A program made the position numbers and the translations under genes. The notes beneath the pieces are model-generated. The model was given only the letters and a program-made list of their open reading frames with translations, ran no database searches and was not told the origin of the DNA. This document shows positions 53,886 through 62,961 of a stretch of DNA of 64,000 nt, piece by piece; positions within the stretch are counted from its first letter, which is position 1; every line of letters starts with the position of its first letter. Source of the stretch: Ureibacillus aquaedulcis (lineage in GTDB: Bacteria; Bacillota; Bacilli; Bacillales_A; Planococcaceae); the NCBI RefSeq assembly GCF_030418165.1, contig NZ_JAUHTQ010000015.1, forward strand, positions 33,920 to 97,919, written 5' to 3'.

Positions 53886-55067
53886 TTAAACAGTCGTCTC
53901 TTGCTTTTGGAAAAAGTTTTTCAATGTATCATATACATCTTTCTTCTGCCTTATCACATAGTGACGGAACTTAGGGTTATCAATTTTCTTAAAGGTTGAC
54001 ATCAATGAAGAATAACGATTATTTGGATTGACCTCACCATAACCAAACATACTGGAAAGCTCTATTAATTCATTTACTAACCTCAAACATTTCTCGTTGT
54101 CAGTTGAAAAGTTTTCGCCATCTGAAAAATGTACCGGATAAATATTATATCGAACTGGATTATACTTTTGCTCAATCAATTCCAGGGCTTTGGAATAGGC
54201 TGACGAGCAAATTGTTCCCCCACTTTCACCCTTCGTAAAAAACTCTTCCTCAGTCACGACTTTTGCTTCTGTATGATGTGCTATAAATTCGATTTCAACT
54301 GTTTTATATTTTGTTCGCAAAAAACGAGTCATCCAAAAGAAGAAGCTTCTTGCACAAAACTTTTCAAAATTCCCCATGGAACCACTTGTATCCATCATTG
54401 CAAGCACAACTGCTTTGGTTTCGGGTTTTGTGACTTCATCCCATGTTTTAAACCGTAAATCATCATTATGAATGGGGGTAATTTCTGCTTTTCCCTTCAT
54501 TGCATTTCTTTTAATGGCGGTCAGAATCGTTCTTTTCTTATCGATATTCCCCATTAGGCCTTTTCTGCGGATATCATTGAACTCTATCTTTTCCGTTGAA
54601 ATGTCGGCAGTTTCTTTTCTTTGCAGATTAGGAAGCTCTAACTCCTTGAATAGCATTTTTTGAACATCTTCCAAACTTACTTCGGCTTCATAATAGTCAT
54701 CACCAGGCTGGTCTCCAGCTTTTTTGCCCTGACCCTGCGCTCCTTGATTTCCAGGTTTTCCATCACGGGCAACGACATCTCCAATCTGGCTATCGCCTTG
54801 TCCTTGGCCAACATGTTTTGACTTTCCGTAGTTATAGCGTATTTTATACTCATCCAATGAACGAATTGGGATTTTAATAACCTCTCTACCATTCGACATT
54901 ATTATACTTTCTTCACTGATCAAGTCTGGTAAATTGTTTTTAATAGCATCCTTTACCTTATCCATATGCCGTAGTTGATCTTGGTACCCTTTACGATGGA
55001 GTGACCAGTTTTCCTGAGAGACGACAAAGTTTCGGTTCTGATTTTCACTCATGTTATCCTCACCCAT
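53886..55067 (-). CDS. yhbH: Sporulation protein YhbH (DUF444, VWA-like)
   Basis: A 393-residue DUF444 protein. The von Willebrand A metal site is visible as [14 protein letters not shown], and the C-terminal third binds partner proteins in the family. A low-complexity GQ-rich linker ([24 protein letters not shown]) lies at about 80-115. It stands between spoVR (69 bases) and prkA (221 bases), as in B. subtilis-type clusters, and its name comes from sporulation-stage mutants. The exact activity is unknown. Confidence 0.93.
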   Translation of the reverse strand: MGEDNMSENQNRNFVVSQENWSLHRKGYQDQLRHMDKVKDAIKNNLPDLISEESIIMSNGREVIKIPIRSLDEYKIRYNYGKSKHVGQGQGDSQIGDVVARDGKPGNQGAQGQGKKAGDQPGDDYYEAEVSLEDVQKMLFKELELPNLQRKETADISTEKIEFNDIRRKGLMGNIDKKRTILTAIKRNAMKGKAEITPIHNDDLRFKTWDEVTKPETKAVVLAMMDTSGSMGNFEKFCARSFFFWMTRFLRTKYKTVEIEFIAHHTEAKVVTEEEFFTKGESGGTICSSAYSKALELIEQKYNPVRYNIYPVHFSDGENFSTDNEKCLRLVNELIELSSMFGYGEVNPNNRYSSLMSTFKKIDNPKFRHYVIRQKKDVYDTLKNFFQKQETTV

Positions 55068-55236
55068 CTTTACTAAAGTTTCAATTTTCTCATGAAAAGA
55101 AAAAGACTTTTCTTATGATATGCGAATTTTCTGACAAATTGCATTACTTTACTCAATAAATATCTACTTGATACAAAATATTCTAATGACCCAATATTTA
55201 TCTCTTACAAAATTTTTGTAATATGAAGATAAAAAA

Positions 55237-55267
55237 ATGAGTGTCCTAAATTTTATGGACACTCCTC
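55237..55267 (-). terminator. Intrinsic terminator after prkA
   Basis: GAGTGTCC pairs with GGACACTC; minus strand continues into a long T run. spoVR and yhbH therefore need read-through or their own promoter. Confidence 0.8.
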
Positions 55268-55288
55268 TCAATATATTCCTTCTATTAA

Positions 55289-57199
55289 CTATCTATTTAG
55301 TAAACTTCCGACATACCTTAATAATTCGTTGGCTGAGTTGGAGTCATAGCCATGCTCATCTATTAATCTTGCAACCACCTCATTAATCTTTTTCAGCTGT
55401 GATTCATCAGGCGTTTTTGAGGAAGTCGTGATTTTCACCACATCTTTTAAATCCGCAAACAGTTTTTTCTGAATGGCTTCTCTTAATCTTTCATGCGAAT
55501 TATAATCAAATCGTTTTCCTTTACGCGCAAATGCAGACAGTCTGATTAAGATTTCTTCACGGAATGCCCGTTTCGCATTCTCGGAAATACCGATTTGTTC
55601 TTCAATCGAACGCATCAGTTTTTCATCCGGATTCATTTCTTCCCCTGTAATTGGGTCACGAAGCTTGTTTTTATTGCAGAATGCTTCTACATTATCCAGA
55701 TAGTTATTCATTAAATGCTTCGCAGATTCCTCATAGGAGTAGACAAATGCTTTTTGTACTTCATTCTTCGCGATTTCATCGTATTCTTTTCTCGCGATAG
55801 CAATGTAATTCATATACTTTTCGCGATCTTCTTCAGAAATGGATGCATGCTGGTCAAGCCCCTCTTTTAAAGAACGCAATACATCCAGGGCGTTAATCGA
55901 AGGAACCTCTTTACGAATAATCGCAGAGGAAATTCGATTAATTACATAACGAGGGTCAATACCGTTCATACCTTCGTTAGGATATTCCTTCTTTAATTCC
56001 TCTACATCAACCGAATTGAATCCTTCGACACTTTCCCCATCATAAAGCCGCATTTTCTTAACTAAATCGATGCCTTGCTTTTTGGGTATTTCCAACCTTG
56101 TTAAAACAGAGAAAATCGCTGCAGCCCGGAGTGCATGTGGGGCAATATGAACATGTGCCATATCACTTTCTCGTATCATTTTCGCATAGATCCGCTCTTC
56201 CTCACTTACCTTTAAGTTGTAAGGAATCGGCATGACGATAATTCGAGAATGCAGTGCTTCATTCTTTTTGTTTGAAATAAACGTTCGATACTCAGTTTCG
56301 TTTGTATGAGCGACAATCAATTCGTCTGCACTAATGAGCGCAAAACGGCCAGCTTTGAAGTTTCCTTCCTGTGTCAAGGATAACAGGTGCCATAGAAACT
56401 TTTCGTCCAACTTCAGCATTTCCTGGAATTCCATCATTCCTCGGTTTGCTTTGTTCAGCTCCCCGTCAAAGCGATAAGCCCTTGGATCTGATTCTGAACC
56501 GAACTCCGCAATTGTCGAGAAATCAATACTGCCTGTTAAATCCGCAATATCTTGTGATTTTGGATCGGATGGTGTAAAAGTACCAATACCTACCCGTTTA
56601 TCCTCCGAGAAAAAGATTCTCTCTATCGTAACATCTTCAATATGGCCGCCATACTCTTGTTCAAGACGCATTGTATTTAATGGGGATAAGCTTCCCTCTA
56701 TGCGAATTCCATATTCTTTATAGAAGTCTTCCCTTAGATGCTGCGGTATAAGATGAAGAGGGTCTTCATGCATCGGGCACCCTTTTATAGCATATACAGC
56801 ACCTTCGTCCGTCCGCGAATATTGCTCCAACCCTCGCTTGAGCAGCGTAACTATTGTTGATTTACCACCGCTTACAGGACCCATTAATAATAGGATACGT
56901 TTACGTACGTCCAACCTTCTAGCAGCTGGATGGAAATATTCCTCCACAAGTCTTTCCAATGCCGTTTCCAGTCCAAAAATTTGTTCTCCAAAGAACTGGA
57001 ACATTTTCTTGCCATCTCTTTCTTCTACTCCAGAACTCTTAATCATATTGTATACACGCGAATGAGCTGTTTGAGCAACTTGAGGTCTTTCCTTAACCAA
57101 CGCTAAGTAATCTGCAAATGTACCTTCCCACTTCAGGCTGTCCTCTTCTTCTTTGTAACGTCTAACCCTGTTTAAAATATCGATAGTTCTTACCTCCAT
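55289..57199 (-). CDS. prkA: PrkA family serine protein kinase / AAA protein
   Basis: A 636-residue protein with an N-terminal AAA+ domain carrying GPVSGGKSTIVTLLKRG (Walker A, about 104-120) and a C-terminal kinase-like region. B. subtilis PrkA is an inner-coat-linked sporulation factor with reported kinase or AAA protease activity. It is first in the prkA-yhbH-spoVR block; a sigma-E-like promoter lies upstream. The protein starts at an ATG after TGGAGGTAA. Its autophosphorylation was reported in B. subtilis but is debated. Confidence 0.94.
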   Translation of the reverse strand: MEVRTIDILNRVRRYKEEEDSLKWEGTFADYLALVKERPQVAQTAHSRVYNMIKSSGVEERDGKKMFQFFGEQIFGLETALERLVEEYFHPAARRLDVRKRILLLMGPVSGGKSTIVTLLKRGLEQYSRTDEGAVYAIKGCPMHEDPLHLIPQHLREDFYKEYGIRIEGSLSPLNTMRLEQEYGGHIEDVTIERIFFSEDKRVGIGTFTPSDPKSQDIADLTGSIDFSTIAEFGSESDPRAYRFDGELNKANRGMMEFQEMLKLDEKFLWHLLSLTQEGNFKAGRFALISADELIVAHTNETEYRTFISNKKNEALHSRIIVMPIPYNLKVSEEERIYAKMIRESDMAHVHIAPHALRAAAIFSVLTRLEIPKKQGIDLVKKMRLYDGESVEGFNSVDVEELKKEYPNEGMNGIDPRYVINRISSAIIRKEVPSINALDVLRSLKEGLDQHASISEEDREKYMNYIAIARKEYDEIAKNEVQKAFVYSYEESAKHLMNNYLDNVEAFCNKNKLRDPITGEEMNPDEKLMRSIEEQIGISENAKRAFREEILIRLSAFARKGKRFDYNSHERLREAIQKKLFADLKDVVKITTSSKTPDESQLKKINEVVARLIDEHGYDSNSANELLRYVGSLLNR

Positions 57200-57217
57200 T
57201 CAGGGTGAGTTTTTATC

Positions 57218-57247
57218 AATGTATGAAGCGAATCACTTAATGATACC
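57218..57247 (-). promoter_or_regulatory. Sigma-E-like promoter of prkA
   Basis: On the minus strand CATACATT fits the sigma-E -10 consensus CATACAMT, and GGTATCATT lies about 14 bases upstream as a weak -35. It lies 20-50 bases before the prkA start. Confidence 0.5.
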
Positions 57248-57391
57248 GAATACTTTTTTATAATTTTTGGAGTCACCGCACTTAATAGGAAAGCAATTTA
57301 CATCAGAGAAGCAAGGCTGCGAAAGATACATAGAACTATGAAAATCTAGATGCGTATTTTATTTACTTATTTTGCTTCAAGGGGTTTGTAT

Positions 57392-57420
57392 GAATATTTT
57401 AATCTTGGGGTTCATATACA
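57392..57420 (+). promoter_or_regulatory. Sigma-E-like promoter of cotJ
   Basis: GAATAT and CATATACA are separated by 15 bases, about 105 bases before cotJA. cotJ is sigma-E dependent in B. subtilis. Confidence 0.45.
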
Positions 57421-57526
57421 TGGGTTGTTAGAATGCTAGGCTTATTGATACGGTTCTTTGACAATAAGACTTAGTTGCACCTGTGCAGACAAGAAAGTAA
57501 TCTGCCAAAAATGAAAGGAGGATCTT

Positions 57527-57751
57527 ATGTTTTCTCAGTATAAGTATTGGAAACCTTTCGTTGGTCCATTTGATCCCTGCAAACCAATACGCGTTAAAAG
57601 TTACAACACCCCTCCACAGCTGTATATGAATTTTCAGCCACCAGGCCTTCAACAATTTACGCCTCGCGAAGCACTAATGTCCGGTACACTTTGGCCACAA
57701 CTATATAGCCCTTATCCAGATCCGCATAAAGGAGGGAAACCACATGGCTAA
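57527..57751 (+). CDS. cotJA: Spore coat-associated protein CotJA
   Basis: A 75-residue proline- and tyrosine-rich protein (PFVGPFDPCKPIRVKSY then FTPREALMSGTLWPQLYSPY). CotJA, CotJB and CotJC form a spore-associated complex made in the mother cell. AAAGGAGG precedes the ATG. The stop overlaps the cotJB start by eight bases. The conserved RxALMxGTLWPxL segment is complete. Confidence 0.93.
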   Translation: MFSQYKYWKPFVGPFDPCKPIRVKSYNTPPQLYMNFQPPGLQQFTPREALMSGTLWPQLYSPYPDPHKGGKPHG

Positions 57752-58007
57752 GCAAATGCCACCAGAGTATTATCAATGCCTCGAAGAAATTCAAGCGTTA
57801 GACTTTGTATTAGTGGAACTAAACCTCTATTTAGATACCCATCCTCACGACTTTGATGCTATTCAACAATTCAATGAAACTGCGCAAATGAGCATGCAGC
57901 TAAAAGTAGAATTCGAAAAGAAATTTCACCCGCTGATGAACTTTGGCAGAAGCTACTCAAACTATCCATGGAATATCGACGACTCCCCATGGCCATGGCA
58001 AGTCTGA
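57744..58007 (+). CDS. cotJB: Spore coat protein CotJB
   Basis: An 87-residue helical protein with the family pattern YYQCLEEIQALDFVLVELNLYLDTHP and a C-terminal WNIDDSPWPWQV tail that is often present. It overlaps cotJA by eight bases, so coupling is likely. In B. subtilis cotJC follows closely, but here a 548-base gap filled by two structured repeats separates them. Confidence 0.93.
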   Translation: MAKQMPPEYYQCLEEIQALDFVLVELNLYLDTHPHDFDAIQQFNETAQMSMQLKVEFEKKFHPLMNFGRSYSNYPWNIDDSPWPWQV

Positions 58008-58015
58008 AATTTGAA

Positions 58016-58500
58016 GAACGCTCGCCCAGCTCTGACAACAACTGGCCGACAAAAACGCCACGTCCATGTGGCATTGTCGGCACTTGCACAGTCCGTGTGC
58101 GGCGCAGGGGCTGACTGTAAGGACGCTCTTTGTCCTTGCAGTCAGCACCGAAGTTGTCGAAGAGCTAGCGTTCGCAACTAGACAACACAAGAGGAACTCA
58201 GCCAAAGAACGTTACACACGCAAGCAATGGCTAAGTGACCCACTTCCTGTGGGCCCAAGAACGCTCGCCCAGCTCTGACAACAACTGGCCGACAAAACGC
58301 CACGTCCATGTGGCATTGTCGGCACTTGCACAGTCCGTGTGCGGCGCAGGGGCTGACAAAAGGACGCTTTTTGTCCTTGAAGACACCATCAAAGTTGTCG
58401 AAGAGTTAGCGTTCGCGATTAAAATATCATATGGAACTCAGCCTAAGAGCGCTACACACGAGAGCAATGGCAGTGATCCATTTCGTGCCGGCATAAGTGA
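58016..58500 (+). repeat. Tandem pair of 243-bp structured repeats inside the cotJ operon
   Basis: Copy 1 at 58016-58258 and copy 2 at 58259-58500. Each starts GAACGCTCGCCCAGCTCTG and contains three hairpins: GCCGACAA...GCCAC/GTGGC...TTGTCGGC, GCACA-gtccg-TGTGC, and GCTGACTG-AAGGAC...GTCCTT-CAGTCAGC (worn in copy 2). Ends pair: GAACGCT with AGCGTTC and GACAAC with GTTGTC. The first hairpin matches repeat A in reverse complement (TGCCAC...GTGGCG-TTTT). Each copy has a distinct diverged tail. No transposase gene. Confidence 0.88.
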
Positions 58501-58555
58501 AGCGGCTCACCCATCAGTAACTAAAAAGTGAGGATTGTGAGGGGAGGAAGAAGGA

Positions 58556-59125
58556 ATGTTTTATTATGAAAAGAAACTGCAATACCCCGTTAAGGTCAGT
58601 ACATGTAACCCGATGCTTGCGAAGTTTTTGATCGAACAGTACGGTGGTGCTGATGGAGAGTTAGCAGCTGCCCTCCGGTATATGAATCAACGATATACAA
58701 TCCCTGATAAGGTTATTGGCCTACTTAATGATATAGCGATGGAAGAATTCTCCCATCTGGAAATGATTGCCACAATGATTTATAAACTCACGAAAGATGC
58801 CACTCCAGAACAAATGGTTGCCGCTGGACTTGGCGATCACTATGTAAACCATGATAGAGCATTATTCTACCATAATGCTGCTGGTGTTCCGTGGACGGCT
58901 TCATACATTCAAGCAAAAGGCGACCCAATAGCGGATCTCTATGAAGATATCGCCGCAGAGGAAAAAGCCCGCGCAACTTATCAATGGATTATCGATATTT
59001 CCGATGACCCAGATTTGAATGATGGATTGAAATTCTTGCGTGAAAGAGAAATTGTACATTCCCTCCGTTTTAGAGAAGCGGTGGAAATTTTAAAAGACGA
59101 GCAAGGCCAAAAAAAAATCTTCTAA
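58556..59125 (+). CDS. cotJC: Spore coat protein CotJC (manganese catalase-like)
   Basis: A 189-residue ferritin-like protein; metal ligands appear in MEEFSHLEMIATMI and EREIVHSLRFREA. Like YdbD it belongs to the manganese catalase fold. It is needed with CotJA and CotJB in the spore. The gene follows the repeat pair, separated from cotJB by 548 bases. GGGGAGGAAG is its ribosome site. Expression may therefore be uncoupled from cotJAB or depend on transcription through the repeats. Confidence 0.93.
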   Translation: MFYYEKKLQYPVKVSTCNPMLAKFLIEQYGGADGELAAALRYMNQRYTIPDKVIGLLNDIAMEEFSHLEMIATMIYKLTKDATPEQMVAAGLGDHYVNHDRALFYHNAAGVPWTASYIQAKGDPIADLYEDIAAEEKARATYQWIIDISDDPDLNDGLKFLREREIVHSLRFREAVEILKDEQGQKKIF

Positions 59126-59127
59126 TA

Positions 59128-59173
59128 ATCTTTCCCTATCTTGCAGATATGCAGGAGGGGGATTTTTTTTTGA
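59128..59173 (+). terminator. Intrinsic terminator of the cotJ operon
   Basis: AATC-CCCT-TTGCA pairs imperfectly with TGCA-AGGGGG-ATT, followed by eight T residues. Confidence 0.65.
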
Positions 59174-59265
59174 TGGTGTACACCTGTAAATTGTTCTTGC
59201 TAATCTGTCTATTAACATGAGAAGATAGTTTCTATTGATTCTAATAGAAAGATTGGTGAGCATTT

Positions 59266-60183
59266 GTGAATACAAAAGCTTTATTATTAGGGCTCCTTAC
59301 TGTTCTTATCTGGGGTTCAACCTTTGCGGCAAATAGCTTTAGCCTTCAAGGTGGATTTTCAGCAGGACATCTACTATTATTTCGGTTTCTTGTTGCTTCA
59401 ATTATCTTTGCTTGTATCGCCCTTGTTCCGAGCATGAAGTTTCGTTTACCAGATAAGCAAGATATCTGGAAAATTGTACTGTTGGGAATTATCGGGATTA
59501 ATGGCTATCATATTTGCGCTACCTTTGGACAATTAACAATCAGTGCCGGTACTTCTGGAATGTTGATTGGTTCAGGTCCTATTTTCACAACGATTTTTGC
59601 CATCCTCGTATTAAAAGAACGTCTAAGTAAAGTGGGATGGATTGGATTAGCCTTTGGTTTTACTGGAATTTCGCTAATTGCAGTTGGTTCGGGAGATACG
59701 ACTTTCGGTATCGCACCAGGCGTATTCCTGACAATCCTGGCTGCCATTGCGACATCCATCTTTTTTGTATATCAAAAGCCTTTGTTTAAAAAATATTCTG
59801 CCATCGAGTTAACGGCATACTTTACATGGGTAGGTACAATACCGTTCCTTCTCTTCGCACCTGGCTTTCTGGAAGCCATTCAAACCGTGCCAGTTGAAGT
59901 GAATATAACGGCAATCTATATCGGTGTATTCCCGACAGCTATTGCTTATTTAACTTGGGCTTATGCATTATCCCAAGCCCATGCAAGCTCCATCTCTACA
60001 GTATTGTACTTAGAACCGGTCATCGCCATAATTGTTGCTTGGGTTTGGTTGAGCGAACTTCCGAAATCCGTATCCATCATCGGCGGAATCATCGCCATAT
60101 CAAGTGTTCTTCTTGTCAATTTCTATGGCAAAAGTCAAAATACCTTAAGTAAAACACAGCTTGACCCAAATAAGCTGAGTTGA
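59266..60183 (+). CDS. DMT-superfamily transporter (EamA repeats)
   Basis: A 305-residue membrane protein with ten helices in two EamA repeats: LTVLIWGSTFAANSFSLQGG at the start and TSGMLIGSGPIFTTIFAILVLKERLS after helix 3; SISTVLYLEPVIAIIVAWVWLSELP near the end. Exporter of unknown metabolite. Starts at GTG 59266 after a weak GGTGAG site; a TTG two bases earlier in another frame was excluded. A terminator separates it from the convergent isoprenoid gene. Confidence 0.88.
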   Translation: MNTKALLLGLLTVLIWGSTFAANSFSLQGGFSAGHLLLFRFLVASIIFACIALVPSMKFRLPDKQDIWKIVLLGIIGINGYHICATFGQLTISAGTSGMLIGSGPIFTTIFAILVLKERLSKVGWIGLAFGFTGISLIAVGSGDTTFGIAPGVFLTILAAIATSIFFVYQKPLFKKYSAIELTAYFTWVGTIPFLLFAPGFLEAIQTVPVEVNITAIYIGVFPTAIAYLTWAYALSQAHASSISTVLYLEPVIAIIVAWVWLSELPKSVSIIGGIIAISSVLLVNFYGKSQNTLSKTQLDPNKLS

Positions 60184-60240
60184 CGAGCATCACTTTGCAG
60201 CATGTTCCCTCTGGCCTAAATGAAAGCAAACCTACTCCAA

Positions 60241-60281
60241 AAAAATGTCCCAAAGAACATAACCTTTGGGACATTCTTTCA
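60241..60281. terminator. Bidirectional intrinsic terminator
   Basis: AATGTCCCAAAG pairs with CTTTGGGACATT around AACATAAC, between convergent genes. Confidence 0.85.
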
Positions 60282-60282
60282 T

Positions 60283-62643
60283 CTATCGATTACGATGAAC
60301 AATTCGATTTAAGAACAACTTCAAAAAAGACGCATTTCCGGGAATAGATTCTATTGCTTCAACCGCTAAACAATATTGTTCCCATAATTCCCTTTTAGCC
60401 CCATCTATGCCCAGGATTGTTACAAAAGTAGAAGTATGATTCTCTTTATCAAGTCCAGCAGGTTTTCCTAGATATTCAAATTCTCCTTCACTATCAAGTA
60501 GATCATCTCTTATTTGAAAGGCAATTCCGGCATGACGGGAAAATTTCTTTAGTGCATCTATTTCTCTTTCATCTGCTTTCGCTAAAATGGCAGGCATCAG
60601 AAGGGCTGCTTCAAAGCCCAAAGCCGTCTTATAAAAACACATTGTCACAAGCTCATCCTTGGTCAGCCTTTTCTCCCTGGATTCTAAATCCATCACTTGC
60701 CCTTTACATATGTTGGCCGTGACTTGTGCAGAGTAACGTATTAACTCAAGAACAGTTTTTGCATCATATTCTTCCAGGAAGGTTTGTTGTTCAATTGCCT
60801 TTTGTGTAAGGAACAAACCGGTTATCTCTGCAATGGCGACATTGTATATTTCATGAATGGTTGGGCGCCCCCGTCTGTAGGCAGCATTATCTTGTGATGG
60901 CAAGTCATCAAAAAGAAGAGAGGCAGTATGCATAAATTCCAGCGACTTGAAAAGTGGAAAAAGACTGCTTTCGTTCAAACCATACATTTCTACTCCCGCG
61001 AACCATGCCATAATCGGTCTTAGTCGTTTGCCTTCCCCCATCAGACTGTAATTTGCTGCTTCCAAAACAGGGTCTTCTATAAACACCGATTCCTGGTCAG
61101 GCGAAATTAAGAGGGTTTGATTTACTTTTTCCTTCACGCTTTGTACTTTTTCTTTAAATGCTTCCTTTTCTTCACGCTGTCTTTTTAAATGGTCAATCAT
61201 ATGGTCACGTAGCAGCTTATCAAAGAACTCTACATCATCCCCCTTTTCAACCATCTTTTGCAAAGTTGCATTAAATTGAGGGAATCCCGAAGCAAATTGC
61301 TTCATCACCTTTTCATACTTCGCGCTGCCATGCTTTTCCTTAAATCGCTTCAGCCCATTGATGGCTCTATTCAAGATTACCTCACGGGTTTGATTGTCTG
61401 AATGATAGACATTATGAATTAAATTCGAAATCACCGCCCAATACATTTCAAAAGGATTGATCAAGTCTTTTCGAGAATGGTGATGCTGCATAAAATACGT
61501 ATACGGTGTAACGGCGCCTGCTTTTAGATCTTCAAACATATCGGCAAAGTCATCCGCTAACTGATTATAGATACCATAGAAAAATGTGCGCTCCTCGAAC
61601 CCATTGTCCGTTTCTTGAATGACAGATCGCGCAAGCAATCTGGAAGATGAAGACTTTAAGATGATCGGAATATAAAGATCTTCATTCGTATACGTATTAT
61701 TGGATAATTCCTTTTGTCGGTCTAATTCTTGGGAATGGAAGAATACAAAAGCTTGCTCAAAGAAGTTAGCAGATGTTTGTTGGGTTTGAATATATTCAAA
61801 TGCTTCTTTTAGTTCTGCATGAATATAATCCAGTATTCGGAGAGTCTCTTCTTTCCAGTCACTTCCTAAGTTTGGTACATTTCCGGTTAGGAGGGAAGTA
61901 CGAATCAGCTGTGAATATTGTTCCTTCTCTTCTTTGGATAATAGATTGGAATCAAGAAGATCATCTATAAAGGGATAGGTTAAACCATAACAATAGCCCA
62001 ACCGGATGGCTTTATCGAGCTTTTCTTTCCGTTCATCTTCAAAAGTACCTTCATTAAATCCATCTATTGTATGGAGTAGAACACCAGCAATGATTTTAAT
62101 GAGCTTACGCTGTGCATTTACTGCATCCAGCTCTTCAGGTATATTGGCAGACACCGTATTTAACTTATTCAAAAGCCAATCCACCGTTAAAAGAATATCT
62201 TCTTGTTTGCCCTTTTGAATAATCCAGTCCAAGCTAAATAAATCCTTTTTTTCATTTTTTGCCGAATCCGTAAGAGATACCTTTAAGTCCTGAACAACAT
62301 GATTAATTTTTGACTGTGTTTCAGGATGATCAAGTGTCTTACCTAGATCGCGTAAGTAGATATAAGAAATACTTCGCTTTAAATAATCCTCTAATTTATT
62401 TGTATAATCCAACCATTTAATATAATGAATCGTTTCTTTGGAACTTGGTTTTTTCTGTTTGGAAGAAAGAAATGAAAAAAAGGAAGGATGATGGATGTGG
62501 TTGACTTTCCACTCTTGAAAATCATCTACTAATTTAGGAATATAACTCTTTTCTGTTATCTGCTCATTGAGCAGTTGAAAATATTGCCTCGCTTGTTCTT
62601 CTAGTTGCCGATAAATTTGATCAGCATTAATGACTGCATTCAT
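60283..62643 (-). CDS. Two-domain isoprenoid synthase: N-terminal class I synthase-like domain fused to polyprenyl synthetase
   Basis: A 786-residue protein with two class I isoprenoid-synthase folds by motif. The C-terminal part (about 510-786) is a trans-prenyl diphosphate synthase: GEGKRLRP (537-543), first Asp motif FDDLPSQD (578-585) with RRGRPT, and second Asp motif FQIRDDLLD (709-717). The N-terminal part (about 140-500) has a separate pair, FIDDLLD (225-231) and QLADDFADMFED (361-372), 130 residues apart, as in terpene, squalene and phytoene synthases. The C-terminal domain could make a prenyl diphosphate that the N-terminal one consumes. The ATG follows AAGGGTG. Products are unknown. 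Confidence 0.75.
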   Translation of the reverse strand: MNAVINADQIYRQLEEQARQYFQLLNEQITEKSYIPKLVDDFQEWKVNHIHHPSFFSFLSSKQKKPSSKETIHYIKWLDYTNKLEDYLKRSISYIYLRDLGKTLDHPETQSKINHVVQDLKVSLTDSAKNEKKDLFSLDWIIQKGKQEDILLTVDWLLNKLNTVSANIPEELDAVNAQRKLIKIIAGVLLHTIDGFNEGTFEDERKEKLDKAIRLGYCYGLTYPFIDDLLDSNLLSKEEKEQYSQLIRTSLLTGNVPNLGSDWKEETLRILDYIHAELKEAFEYIQTQQTSANFFEQAFVFFHSQELDRQKELSNNTYTNEDLYIPIILKSSSSRLLARSVIQETDNGFEERTFFYGIYNQLADDFADMFEDLKAGAVTPYTYFMQHHHSRKDLINPFEMYWAVISNLIHNVYHSDNQTREVILNRAINGLKRFKEKHGSAKYEKVMKQFASGFPQFNATLQKMVEKGDDVEFFDKLLRDHMIDHLKRQREEKEAFKEKVQSVKEKVNQTLLISPDQESVFIEDPVLEAANYSLMGEGKRLRPIMAWFAGVEMYGLNESSLFPLFKSLEFMHTASLLFDDLPSQDNAAYRRGRPTIHEIYNVAIAEITGLFLTQKAIEQQTFLEEYDAKTVLELIRYSAQVTANICKGQVMDLESREKRLTKDELVTMCFYKTALGFEAALLMPAILAKADEREIDALKKFSRHAGIAFQIRDDLLDSEGEFEYLGKPAGLDKENHTSTFVTILGIDGAKRELWEQYCLAVEAIESIPGNASFLKLFLNRIVHRNR

Positions 62644-62807
62644 TTTTTCACCCTTGCCTTTTGCTCTTTTTTTCGAATAAGGTGGAGCACCAACTTTTAC
62701 ATCTCACAGTCTACTGGGGATACAACATTTACTGTATGTAGTTAAATCATATTCTGGCCACAGCATCTAAATGCCCATATGTATTACACAAGATTTTTTC
62801 AAAGATA

Positions 62808-62852
62808 TAAGAAGAGGCTCAACCTTCGAATTTGAGCCTCTTTTTATTGTTT
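62808..62852 (-). terminator. Intrinsic terminator of the DUF4097 gene
   Basis: AAGAGGCTCAA pairs with TTTGAGCCTCTT around CCTTCGAA; a run of A on one side and T on the other. The rest of 62644-62961 shows nothing else. Confidence 0.8.
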
Positions 62853-62961
62853 TCAAATAATAGCCGATAAGTGTTTTCTATAAATCTTAGGATATCTTGT
62901 TCTATCTCCTGTTCCACTTCACCTTTTTAGCCCAATAATCCTTCTTTTTGAATACAACTGC

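Noticed and set aside
58066..58531. Proteins read through the cotJ repeats
   Set aside because: The frames overlap hairpin arms, have no ribosome site and come from the tandem duplication. The region is better read as structured DNA or RNA.
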